Source of the DNA: Carideicomes alvinocaridis
GTDB lineage: Bacteria > Pseudomonadota > Alphaproteobacteria > Rhodobacterales > Rhodobacteraceae
NCBI GenBank assembly: GCA_005473895.2
Contig: SRJI02000008.1
Location: forward strand, 1 to 64,000
Reading direction: 5' to 3'
DNA length: 64,000 bases
Part shown: positions 30,814 through 39,169 of the stretch, in pieces
How positions within the stretch are numbered: position 1 is the stretch's first letter
Layout of the letters: each line of letters starts with the position of its first letter
The notes under the pieces: model-generated
The model's database searches: none
What the model was told of the DNA's origin: nothing
The model's input: the letters and a program-made list of their open reading frames with translations, nothing else
Program-made: the position numbers and the translations under genes

Positions 30814-33657
30814 CTACCTTGAATTTGGCGGACGCACGCTCCTGCTGCGTCTCCGTTCTACAACCAAAGGCCGCTGTTTTCTGGTCGGTTCTGCGACCGG
30901 CTCCGGGGAAACGTCACCTGCATAAAGGAGACCTTCCCTCAGTCTGTTTTCGGCATTCTTGCTGATGCGTCCGAGGCGATGATGCAGCCTTGCAGTATCC
31001 TCCTCGGGCACAAGGAAACGCCGCCGCAAATTGAAGCGCGTCGGAATGTCGAGCTTGGCTTCAGCCATCTCGACGGCTTGCGCTATCGCGAGTTCATGCG
31101 GTGCCGGACCCGCAGTCTCGATCGGGCCGCCCCAGGCGATATCGAGGAATTTACGGCCAGCCATGGTCCGGGTGTTCACGACAATTCCCGGACGCGCAGT
31201 GGACTTGGTGGGTTCAGCACGTCGGCTCGGAAGAGCGCACACCACAAGATCCCCTGCCTCGAGATCGACTGGGCGGCTATCTGGGTTGTCGGCGATCGGT
31301 TTGGCATCAACCACAGACGGATTTTCGGTTTCCTCCGTTTCCTTGTCGACGCTCGGCTTCGTGGCGGGAGCGTAGAATGGTTTGTCGTCGACCAGGATCA
31401 GCAGATGCTCGAGTGCTGCCGTGGCCTCTTCGCTTGCCGGCATCGTGAGCGAGTATTGCCGGCCGATCGAAACGATCCGCGCGGCCACATCCTTTTCCTC
31501 CAGTGGTTCGCAATCATTCCACGTGTATTCCGCCGGGGCCTTCCGGCCAGAGATGGCGGCCTCGAACACGATCTCGTCGGTCTCGGAGTCTCGGAGTTGA
31601 ACGGCCGAGACCTCCCGTCGATCGGTCAAAGCCACCTCGACATCGAGAGCCGTCTGCATGGCGGTTCGGTTGCCGACGATGATCGGGAAATCGAACCGCC
31701 TGTCGCGGCCGACCTCAATCCCGTAATCCACGGAATCCAAGAGGTCCTTCAGCTCCAGAAGACCGTGATCCGAATAGTGCCGGTCGATAGTCGTGCCCTC
31801 GAGGTGGCCCAGAATCCTCTGGCGAGTGCCGGTATCGATGCCGCGGCTCAAAAGCTTGGAAGAAAGCGTGCGCCGCATGGCGTAGATGTCTTCGCGCGCG
31901 TCGTGGAGCTTCAGCGTCTTCAGGAGGTTGCGCAGGCGGTCGCCGAAGATCTGGGAGCGACGACCATGGCTCTTGTCGGGCTGGATCTCCGGGAAAAGCC
32001 AAGTTTCCCCGAATTTGCGTTTTGCCACGACCCACTCCCGGAACCCCAGTTCGAGAAGGATCTCCGGAATCGGTAGGACGCGTCGGGATTGTTCGTTCTT
32101 CAGCACCGCGTCCTCTTCGTCTCCGACGAAGAGACAGAGGATCCCGTCGCGGCGCACCACGTCTGGCACCGCGGCCTGAAGTATTTCCTCTGGGCGCACG
32201 CCCATGGTGATCATGATGAGCGGGACCCAGTAGATCGCGTCCCGGATGATGATGCGTTTGCGCGCGGTGGCCTTCCGGCTGCGCTGCTTCGGTGACGATG
32301 TGCCGAGATAGATCGGCGAGCGCAGGAGCCTCGAGACATGCTCGAGCGACCACGACAACCGGCGCTTCGGGCGCGACACGCGTTTCGGAAGCTTGCAGGG
32401 TGTCTTCTGAGACTTGTGCCAGGCGCGCAACCGGTTCTTCAGTTGCGCGTGGGAGGGGACGAGGCGATCCTCGTCATCGACATCCCGTCCGACCCGTTTC
32501 CGCCCGAGCGCGGCGCGGAATATGCGATTGAGCATGTCGCGCTGGTTGAAAAGGTATCCGTCGGTGAGCCGCGGTATCAGTCCCTGCACAAGCCGGCGGC
32601 GCTTGTCAGGCACCGACAGCGTGTCGAGATTCTTTATTTCCTCCAGCAGTTGAGCGTCTCTGGCATCGGCGTCGCGGATCTCCTGCAAAGGGCACAAGTC
32701 CTTGCCGATCTTCTCGTGCCTGTTTCGGCCGTGGCCTTTTCCCCAGCGCTTCGGAAGCATCCAGACCTGGAAGAGGAACTCGAAGGACTGCTCGAGCACG
32801 ATCGAAGCCACGGGCACGTCCCCGAAATACGCCAGGGCGACTTTCCCGATAACCCGGATCTTGATTTCCACGTCATGCGGGGCCTCTTCGCAGGCCTTCT
32901 CAATCGCCTCCGACAGCAGCATGGGCGGCTTCATGGCCTCCCGGGTCGGGTTCAGCCCATGATCGATCAGCAGATCCCGCCCGACATCGAGCGGGTCGTC
33001 GAAGTCGCGCTCGACTCGGGCCCTCAAGTCGTTGAGCCGGCGCAGGAGGGAGAGCACTTGCCGAGCAACCGCTGGCGCCTCGACGGCCTCCGGGCCGAGG
33101 CCGTTTTGACGCGCGATCTCTCCGGCGAACGTGGAGGCCACCGACCAGTCCCTGGCCCGCTGAGCGTCCCGGATGCGTCCGGTCTCTTTGTCGATCCGGC
33201 CCAAATAGGACTCGGGAATCTCGGTCACAGACCCGCTCTCCTGACGGGCGATCATGCCAGCCACAGCCCGCCGCACAATCTCTTTCAGCATCGCCTGAAC
33301 CCGGGCCTCGCTGACCGGGCTGTCCTGTAGTTCTTCGAGCACGTGCTTCTCTCCTGCCTCGACCGCGGAGAGCATGTCGGCCGACCGCTTTACCGCTTCG
33401 GCGAGGAGGTGGGTGCGGAGCGAAACCGACAGAAACACGGGCGCACCGAGACAGCGGATTTTTTCAGGCCAGCGCCGCCGGAAATAGAAGATCCCGTTTC
33501 TGCGAACGAGGTGAAGCCCCCACTTTCTCGACGGTTCGCGCGGTCTACACCCCGCACGATGTGAACCAGTTTGTGAACCACCACGACGTGGAGACGGGAG
33601 GCTGGCCGCTTGATCAACGGCTATCCCATTGGGAAGTATGCAATTTTTCGAGGACAT
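30814..33657 (-). CDS. Large tyrosine recombinase (integrase) with long C-terminal extension
   Basis: 947 residues from the ATG at 33657, which touches the tRNA-Gln 3' end. The N-terminal part has the short beta motif LHLVRRNGIFYFRRRWPEKI, then a core-binding region and the catalytic domain: Arg in MGVRPEEIL, Arg of box II in DIYAMRRTLSS (the usual His is Tyr), His in RILGHLEGTTIDRHYSD and nucleophile Tyr628. About 320 residues follow the Tyr, including a basic C-terminus and an SH3-like stretch (GDLVVCALPSRRAEPTKSTARPGIVV). It is expected to insert the element at the tRNA-Gln 3' end. The true start may be later in the frame, since the first 45 residues look unconserved. Confidence 0.85.
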   Translation of the reverse strand: MSSKNCILPNGIAVDQAASLPSPRRGGSQTGSHRAGCRPREPSRKWGLHLVRRNGIFYFRRRWPEKIRCLGAPVFLSVSLRTHLLAEAVKRSADMLSAVEAGEKHVLEELQDSPVSEARVQAMLKEIVRRAVAGMIARQESGSVTEIPESYLGRIDKETGRIRDAQRARDWSVASTFAGEIARQNGLGPEAVEAPAVARQVLSLLRRLNDLRARVERDFDDPLDVGRDLLIDHGLNPTREAMKPPMLLSEAIEKACEEAPHDVEIKIRVIGKVALAYFGDVPVASIVLEQSFEFLFQVWMLPKRWGKGHGRNRHEKIGKDLCPLQEIRDADARDAQLLEEIKNLDTLSVPDKRRRLVQGLIPRLTDGYLFNQRDMLNRIFRAALGRKRVGRDVDDEDRLVPSHAQLKNRLRAWHKSQKTPCKLPKRVSRPKRRLSWSLEHVSRLLRSPIYLGTSSPKQRSRKATARKRIIIRDAIYWVPLIMITMGVRPEEILQAAVPDVVRRDGILCLFVGDEEDAVLKNEQSRRVLPIPEILLELGFREWVVAKRKFGETWLFPEIQPDKSHGRRSQIFGDRLRNLLKTLKLHDAREDIYAMRRTLSSKLLSRGIDTGTRQRILGHLEGTTIDRHYSDHGLLELKDLLDSVDYGIEVGRDRRFDFPIIVGNRTAMQTALDVEVALTDRREVSAVQLRDSETDEIVFEAAISGRKAPAEYTWNDCEPLEEKDVAARIVSIGRQYSLTMPASEEATAALEHLLILVDDKPFYAPATKPSVDKETEETENPSVVDAKPIADNPDSRPVDLEAGDLVVCALPSRRAEPTKSTARPGIVVNTRTMAGRKFLDIAWGGPIETAGPAPHELAIAQAVEMAEAKLDIPTRFNLRRRFLVPEEDTARLHHRLGRISKNAENRLREGLLYAGDVSPEPVAEPTRKQRPLVVERRRSRSVRPPNSR

Positions 33658-33732
33658 TGGCTGGGGTGGTAGGATTCGAACCTACGATACACGGTACCAA
33701 AAACCGCTGCCTTACCACTTGGCTACACCCCA
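33658..33732 (-). tRNA. tRNA-Gln (anticodon TTG), with encoded CCA
   Basis: On the minus strand the gene runs from 33732 to 33658. The acceptor stem TGGGGTG pairs with CACCCCA, discriminator G, then CCA encoded. The anticodon loop reads TTTTTGG with TTG anticodon, and the T-arm has GGTTCGAATCC. The 3' end is the junction with the integrated element, so the tRNA 3' part is probably attachment-site DNA restored by the element. Confidence 0.95.
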
Positions 33733-33874
33733 ACGGTGGCGTGCTGATTAAAGGGTCGCGGGCCGGGGTTCAAGACGATTCTTGCGAGTTTCTCGCGCCG
33801 GCACGCGACGCCCCCGGATTGCCCTCGATAGCTGCGCATTCTAGGGTCGCGCGCGGGCCGGTGAGAGGGGCGAT

Positions 33875-34804
33875 ATGGACTACGCGACGCTGATCGATGC
33901 GGAAACCTGGGCATTCATCCGGCGCACGGAGGAATGGTATCCTCCGGATGCGGTGGATCTGAGCATTGCCGAGCAGCGGCGGATCTACGACGCGATGTGC
34001 CGGGCCTTCTTCGAGGGCTATCCCGAGGGCGTGCGGGTCGGGGACCTGTCGCTCGGCGGCGTGCCGTGCCGGCTCTACGAGGCGGGGGAGAGCGCGGTCA
34101 GCGTGGTCTATTTCCATGGCGGCGGATTCGTGGTGGGCGGGCTCGACAGCCATGACGACGTCTGTGCGGAGATTGCCGTGGCGACTGGGTTGCGGGTGAT
34201 CTCGGTGGATTACCGGCTGGCGCCGGAGCATCCCCATCCCGCCGCCTTCGAGGATTGTCTCGCGGCGACGCGCGCGGTCGCGGAGAGATGGGGCGGGCGG
34301 CTCGTGCTGGCAGGCGACAGCGCGGGGGGCAACCTCGCCGCAGCCGTGGCGCATCGCACGCGGTCGGAGCTGCCGCTCGCCGGACAGGTGCTGATCTACC
34401 CGGGGCTCGGGGGCGTGGGGCGTGGCGGCTCCTACGCGGAGCACGCCGAGGCCCCGATGCTGACGACGCGCGACGTGGCCTTCTATGCCGCGATCCGCTG
34501 CGGGGGCGCCGGCGAGCCGGCGCGGGATCCGACCTATGCGCCGCTGACGGACGAGGATTTCGCGGGGCTGCCGCCCACCGCGATCGTCACCGCCCAATGC
34601 GATCCGCTGGCCGACGACGGCGCGGCCTACAAGGCCGCGCTGGACGCGGCCGGCGTGCCCGCCGGCCTCCGGCAGGAGGCCGGCCTCGTGCATGGCTACC
34701 TGCGGGCACGCAGCAATGTCGGACGGGCGAAGCGGAGCTTCGCCCGCATCACGGGCGCGATCGGGGATCTCGCCTCCGGGCGCTTCGCGCCCGGCTCATT
34801 TTAG
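33875..34804 (+). CDS. Alpha/beta hydrolase of the hormone-sensitive lipase family
   Basis: 309 residues. The oxyanion motif is VYFHGGGFVVGG, nucleophile in LVLAGDSAGGNLAAA (GDSAG), aspartate in IVTAQCDPLADDG, and catalytic His in GLVHGYLRA. The family hydrolyses short-chain esters. It is the first chromosomal gene after the tRNA and converges with the phosphodiesterase gene, overlapping it by 9 bp. Confidence 0.9.
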   Translation: MDYATLIDAETWAFIRRTEEWYPPDAVDLSIAEQRRIYDAMCRAFFEGYPEGVRVGDLSLGGVPCRLYEAGESAVSVVYFHGGGFVVGGLDSHDDVCAEIAVATGLRVISVDYRLAPEHPHPAAFEDCLAATRAVAERWGGRLVLAGDSAGGNLAAAVAHRTRSELPLAGQVLIYPGLGGVGRGGSYAEHAEAPMLTTRDVAFYAAIRCGGAGEPARDPTYAPLTDEDFAGLPPTAIVTAQCDPLADDGAAYKAALDAAGVPAGLRQEAGLVHGYLRARSNVGRAKRSFARITGAIGDLASGRFAPGSF

Positions 34805-35632
34805 GAAGATGTCGCCGCGCATGGTCTCCGCCGGCGTCGCGCCGAGGCGCGACAGGATCGTGGGGGCCAGCTGCACCTGCTCGATGACGGTGTCCTGCGC
34901 GGGGCCTTCGGCTTCGCCGAAGTAGTAGAGGGCGGTCTCGCGCTGCAGGTCGGAATTGCCGCCATGGTGGCCGCGATCGTCCTGGCCGTGATCGGCCGTC
35001 ACCATCACCTCGTAGCCCATGGCGCGCCATTGGGGGATGAAGGGGGCGAGCATCTCGTCCATCATCGCGCAGGCATGGTCCATCTCCTGGCATTCGTGGA
35101 AGAACCGGTGCCCCATGCTGTCCAGCGTGCAGGTGTGCAGCATGCCGTAGTTCAGCCCGAAGCGGCCGCAGAGATTGGTCAGCGAGGCGAAGAGGTCCAC
35201 GTCCGAGGGCGTCATCTGGTTGATCAGCCCGTAGCCCGTCATCGTGTGGAACCGGCCGTGGTTGATCGTGTCGCTCTCGGGCTCGTCGTATTCCACGTCG
35301 CGGACCAGGTCGAAGGGCGAGCGGTTGAAGAATTGCGACCAGAAGGAATGCGCCACCGCCCCGGTCACCCCGCCGGCCTTGCGGACCTGGGAAAAGACGT
35401 CGGGCTGCTGCAGCCGGAAGACGTTGCCGTTACCGGTGCAGCCATGGGTCGCCGCCGTGACCCCGGTATGGATCGTGGCGTAGCAGGAGGCCGAGATCGA
35501 GGGCAGGGCGGCGCGGTGCACGAAGCGCTGCGCCTCGCCGGCTTCCACCCAGCCCTCGAGATTGCCGAAGAGGCGGTGGAAATTGCGCTTCGGCACCCCG
35601 TCGAGGATGATGAGCAGGAGCTTCTTGTCCAT
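34796..35632 (-). CDS. Alkaline-phosphatase-superfamily phosphodiesterase/pyrophosphatase
   Basis: 278 residues. Metal ligand and nucleophile region LLIILDGVPKRNF and PSISASCYATIHTG (the Ser/Thr region), then YGMLHTCTLDSMGHRFFHE (D...H) and VMVTADHGQDDRGHHGG (DHG...H), as in type I phosphodiesterases. It is soluble and lacks a signal peptide. It lies 134 bp downstream of the ABC transporter genes on the same strand, so it may process a phosphorylated or nucleotide-like substrate of that importer (inference). Confidence 0.85.
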   Translation of the reverse strand: MDKKLLLIILDGVPKRNFHRLFGNLEGWVEAGEAQRFVHRAALPSISASCYATIHTGVTAATHGCTGNGNVFRLQQPDVFSQVRKAGGVTGAVAHSFWSQFFNRSPFDLVRDVEYDEPESDTINHGRFHTMTGYGLINQMTPSDVDLFASLTNLCGRFGLNYGMLHTCTLDSMGHRFFHECQEMDHACAMMDEMLAPFIPQWRAMGYEVMVTADHGQDDRGHHGGNSDLQRETALYYFGEAEGPAQDTVIEQVQLAPTILSRLGATPAETMRGDIFLK

Positions 35633-35766
35633 CTTGCGATCCTTTCCGGATGTCTGCGTAGGTGGAGGATGCGGGAGCCTCCGGCGGGGATATTTATGGT
35701 CAGAAGAAGCGTGGGCGCGGGCGCCGCTTTATCCTGCCCGGGAACGTCCCGCCGGGGGGAGGGGGC

Positions 35767-37404
35767 TCAGTGCCCCGCGCTTTCCATCCGGCGATGCGCG
35801 ATCACCTCTTCGAGCCAGCCCAGCTTCATCTCCGGCACGGAGGAGAGCAGCAGGTCGGTATAGGCGTCGAAGGGCGGGGCCAGCACGTCGGACTTGGTGC
35901 CGTAGCGCACCACCTCGCCCTGGTACATCACGGCGATGGAATCGGCGATGGCGCGCACCGTGGCGAGGTCGTGGGTGATGAAGAGATAGGCCACGTCCTC
36001 GATCTTCTGCAGCCGCAGCAGCAGCTTGAGGATGCCGTCGGCCACCAGCGGGTCGAGCGCCGAGGTCACCTCGTCGCAGATGATCAGCTTGGGCTTGGCC
36101 GCCAGCGCCCGGGCGATGCACACCCGCTGCTTCTGGCCGCCCGAGAGCTCTGCCGGGTAGCGGTCGACGAAGCCCTCGCCCAGCTCGATCTCGTCCAGCA
36201 GCTCCTGGATGCGCTCGCGTTTCTTGCGGCCCTTGAGGCCGAAATAGAATTCCAGCGGCCGGCCGATGATCGTGCCCACGGTCTGGCGCGGGTTCATCGC
36301 CGTGTCGGCCATCTGGTAGATCATCTGCAGCTCGCGCAGGTCCTCGCGCGGGCGCGACGCCTGGTCGGCGTTGAGCTCGCGCCCGTCGAAGATGATCTTG
36401 CCGTCGCGCGGGGGCAGCAGGCCCGTGATCACCCGCGCCAGCGTCGACTTGCCCGAGCCGCTTTCGCCCACCACAGCCAGGGTCTGGCCCGGCGACAGCT
36501 CCACGTTGACGTTCTTCAGCACGTCGAACTTGGTGCCGGAATAGCGGGCATTGATGTTCTGCACCTTCAGCACCGGTTCCGGCGCGGGCTGCTTTTCCTC
36601 GTGCTCGATGGAGCGGACCGAGACCAGCGCCTGGGTGTATTCTTCCTGCGGGTCGTTGATGATCTGCTCGGTGGAGCCGTATTCCACCATGTTGCCGCCG
36701 CGCAGCACCATGATGTTGTCGCTGACCTGTGCCACCACCGCGAGGTCGTGGGTGATGTAGAGCGCGGCGACCCCGGTATCGGCGATCGCCTCCTTGATCG
36801 CGGCCAGCACGTCGATCTGGGTGGTCACGTCGAGCGCCGTGGTGGGCTCGTCGAAGACCACGAGGTCCGGCTGCGGGCAGAGCGCCAGGGCGGTCATCGC
36901 GCGCTGCAGCTGCCCCCCAGAGACCTGGTGCGGGTAGCGGTTGCCGAAGCTCTCCGGGTCCGGCAGGCCGAGCTTGCGGAAGAGCTCCACCGCGCGGGCC
37001 TCGGCCTCTTTCTTGGAAGCGCGCTTGTGGGCCAGGGTCGCCTCGACGATCTGTTCCATCAGCTTCTTGGCCGGGTTGAAGGCGGCGGCGGCGGATTGCG
37101 CCACGTAGGTCACCTCGGCGCCGCGCATGGCGCGCAGGCCCCGGAGCGACAGCTTGCGGATGTCGCGGCCGTTGAGGTTGATCTCGCCCCCGGTGATGCG
37201 GACGCCGCCGCGGCCGTAATTCATCGCCGACAGCCCGATGGTGGACTTGCCGGCGCCGGATTCGCCGATCAGGCCCAGCACCTTGCCCTTCTCGAGCCGG
37301 AGGTCGACGCCCTCCACGATGGTGATGTCCTGCGGCGGCTCGCCCGGCGGATAGGCGGTGGCCTCGATCTTGAGGTTCTTGATGTCGAGAAGCGTGTCAG
37401 CCAC
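35767..37404 (-). CDS. Oligopeptide/dipeptide-type ABC transporter, fused dual ATPase
   Basis: 545 residues with two complete ATPase domains, equivalent to DppD plus DppF. First: Walker A GLIGESGAGKST, signature VSGGQLQRAM, Walker B LVVFDEPTTALD. Second: VVGESGSGKST, LSGGQKQRVCIARALAAKP, LIICDEVTSALD. It overlaps the preceding permease gene by 8 bp. It powers import of a peptide-like solute by the two permeases and the binding protein upstream. Confidence 0.92.
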   Translation of the reverse strand: MADTLLDIKNLKIEATAYPPGEPPQDITIVEGVDLRLEKGKVLGLIGESGAGKSTIGLSAMNYGRGGVRITGGEINLNGRDIRKLSLRGLRAMRGAEVTYVAQSAAAAFNPAKKLMEQIVEATLAHKRASKKEAEARAVELFRKLGLPDPESFGNRYPHQVSGGQLQRAMTALALCPQPDLVVFDEPTTALDVTTQIDVLAAIKEAIADTGVAALYITHDLAVVAQVSDNIMVLRGGNMVEYGSTEQIINDPQEEYTQALVSVRSIEHEEKQPAPEPVLKVQNINARYSGTKFDVLKNVNVELSPGQTLAVVGESGSGKSTLARVITGLLPPRDGKIIFDGRELNADQASRPREDLRELQMIYQMADTAMNPRQTVGTIIGRPLEFYFGLKGRKKRERIQELLDEIELGEGFVDRYPAELSGGQKQRVCIARALAAKPKLIICDEVTSALDPLVADGILKLLLRLQKIEDVAYLFITHDLATVRAIADSIAVMYQGEVVRYGTKSDVLAPPFDAYTDLLLSSVPEMKLGWLEEVIAHRRMESAGH

Positions 37405-38215
37405 CGCGTCCTCCTTTCAGGCTCGTGGTGCGGTTCAGGATCCAGTCGGCCACGAGGTTGACCGAGATGGCCAGCGTCGCGATGGCCACGGCGGGATACA
37501 GCGCCGCGCCGATGCCGTAGACGATCCCGTCCTTGTTCTCTTTCACGATGCCGCCCCAGTCGGCGCCGGGCGGTTGCACGCCGAGGCCGAGGAACGACAG
37601 GGTGGAGACGAAGAGCACCATGAAGATGAAGCGCATGCCCATCTCGGCCACCAGCGGCGACAGGGCGTTGGGCAGGATTTCCCGGAAGATGATCCAGCCC
37701 CGGCCCTCGCCGCGCAGCTTGGCGGCCTCGACGAAGTCCATGACGTTGATGTCCACCGCGACCGCGCGGGCCAGCCGGAAGACGCGGGTGGAATCGAGCA
37801 GCCCCATGACCACGATCAGCACCGGGATGGTGACCGGCATGACCGACAGCACCACCAGCGCGAAGATCAGCGTCGGGATCGACATCAGCAGGTCGACGAA
37901 GCGCGACAGAACCTGGTCCCAGAGCCCGCCGAGCACCGCGGCCAGGAAGCCGAGGATCGCCCCGGTGGTGAAGCTGAGGATGGTGGCGGCGGTGGCGATG
38001 AAGATCGTGGTGCGGCCGCCATAGATCATCCGGCTCAGCAGGTCGCGGCCGATATTGTCGGTACCCAGCAGGTGCTCGGCCGAGGAGGGCTCCCAGACGG
38101 AGCCGACCACTTCGGCCATGCCGTAGGGCGAGATGACCGGCGCGAAGAGCGCCATGAGGAAATAGGCGGCTGTGATCGCCAGCCCGACCAGGGCGGAAAG
38201 GGGAATGTACTTCAT
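37397..38215 (-). CDS. ABC transporter permease (DppC type)
   Basis: 272 residues, about six membrane helices, with the N-terminal DppC-like segment and EAA loop VDINVMDFVEAAKLRGEGRGWIIFREILPNALSPLVAE. LLGTDNIGRDLLSRMIYGGRTT is the typical DppC periplasmic motif. It is coupled by overlap to both neighbours. Confidence 0.9.
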   Translation of the reverse strand: MKYIPLSALVGLAITAAYFLMALFAPVISPYGMAEVVGSVWEPSSAEHLLGTDNIGRDLLSRMIYGGRTTIFIATAATILSFTTGAILGFLAAVLGGLWDQVLSRFVDLLMSIPTLIFALVVLSVMPVTIPVLIVVMGLLDSTRVFRLARAVAVDINVMDFVEAAKLRGEGRGWIIFREILPNALSPLVAEMGMRFIFMVLFVSTLSFLGLGVQPPGADWGGIVKENKDGIVYGIGAALYPAVAIATLAISVNLVADWILNRTTSLKGGRGG

Positions 38216-39168
38216 TTCGGGTGCCTCAGCCGCGGGTTGGCGAGGATCGAGACGATGTCGGCGACCATGTTCAGCCCGATATAGACCGCGGCGAAGATCA
38301 GCCCGCAGGCCTGCACCACCGGCACGTCACGCTTGGACACGTGGTCGACGAGGTATTGTCCCATCCCGGGATAGGTGAAGACGACCTCGACCACGACGAC
38401 GCCGACCACCAGGTAGGCGAGGTTCAGCATCACCACGTTGACGATGGGGGCGATCGAGTTCGGGAAGGCGTGGCGCCAGATGATCTTGAACATCGACAGG
38501 CCCTTGAGCTCGGCCGTCTCCACGTAGGCGGATTGCATCACGTTCAGGATCGCGGCGCGGGTCATGCGCATCATGTGCGCCAGCACCACCAGTGTCAGCA
38601 CGGCGACCGGCAGGGCGATCGCCTGGAGCTTCTCGCCCAATGACATGCTGTCGTAGATCGTGGCCACCGAGGGCGCCCAGCCGAGCTTGACCCCGATGAA
38701 GTACATCAGCAGGTAGCCGATGAGGAATTCCGGGATCGAGATCGAGGCGAGCGTCACGGCCGAGATCAGCTTGTCGGGCCAGCGGTCGCGGTAGCGCACG
38801 GCCAGCAGGCCGAGGAAGATCGCCAGCGGCACCGAGATCAGCGCGGCCCAGAAGGCGAGGAAGAGCGTGTTGGCCAGCCGTCCCGCGATGCTGGTCGCGA
38901 TGTCCTGTCCCGAGGTCAGCGCGGTGCCGAGATCGCCGGTCAGGACGCCGCCGAGCCAGGCGAAGTAGCGGGTGATGGCGGGCTGGTCGAGCCCCATCTC
39001 GGCGCGCAGGTTGGCAAGCGCCTCGGGGGTCGCGGACTGGCCCAGGACGGATTGGGCCACGTCGCCTGGCAGGATCTGCGTTCCGACGAAGATCAGGATC
39101 GAGACCAGGAACAGAAGCAGAAGGCCCAGCGCGATGCGCTGGGCCAGAAGTTTTCCGACGAGGCCCAT
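38212..39168 (-). CDS. ABC transporter permease (DppB type)
   Basis: 318 residues, six membrane helices; N-terminal FLVSILIFVGTQILPGD and the EAA loop YVETAELKGLSMFKIIWRHAFPNSIAPIVN. It starts 2 bp downstream of the binding-protein gene end and overlaps the second permease gene by 4 bp. Confidence 0.9.
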   Translation of the reverse strand: MGLVGKLLAQRIALGLLLLFLVSILIFVGTQILPGDVAQSVLGQSATPEALANLRAEMGLDQPAITRYFAWLGGVLTGDLGTALTSGQDIATSIAGRLANTLFLAFWAALISVPLAIFLGLLAVRYRDRWPDKLISAVTLASISIPEFLIGYLLMYFIGVKLGWAPSVATIYDSMSLGEKLQAIALPVAVLTLVVLAHMMRMTRAAILNVMQSAYVETAELKGLSMFKIIWRHAFPNSIAPIVNVVMLNLAYLVVGVVVVEVVFTYPGMGQYLVDHVSKRDVPVVQACGLIFAAVYIGLNMVADIVSILANPRLRHPK

Positions 39169-39169
39169 A

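Larger units (their letters stand above)
1..33657. mobile_element. Integrated accessory element of plasmid ancestry (right part)
   Basis: The segment ends exactly at the 3' end of a tRNA-Gln gene, where a large tyrosine recombinase gene begins. It contains partition genes (parB and a truncated parA), five identical parS-like palindromes, an iteron array, several toxin-antitoxin loci, metal-resistance cargo and broken genes, while the DNA beyond the tRNA is housekeeping chromosome. This fits a tRNA-targeting integrative element or an integrated plasmid. No second copy of the tRNA 3' end was noticed in the window, so the left boundary is taken to lie outside. No replication initiator or conjugation gene is seen here, so mobility class is open. 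Confidence 0.7.

Noticed and set aside
33663-33731. Second attachment site within the window
   Set aside because: I looked for another copy of the tRNA-Gln 3' part between 1 and 33657 and saw none, so the other end must be outside, or has decayed.
35662-37461. Long plus-strand open frame opposite the ABC ATPase gene
   Set aside because: It is antisense to a gene with two full ATPase domains and has the His/Val/Arg-rich composition typical of shadow frames in GC-rich DNA. The same applies to 9735-11180, 13764-15224, 19719-21635, 38972-40900, 40962-42617, 45447-47849, 50212-52908, 53262-56744 and 56752-59718.
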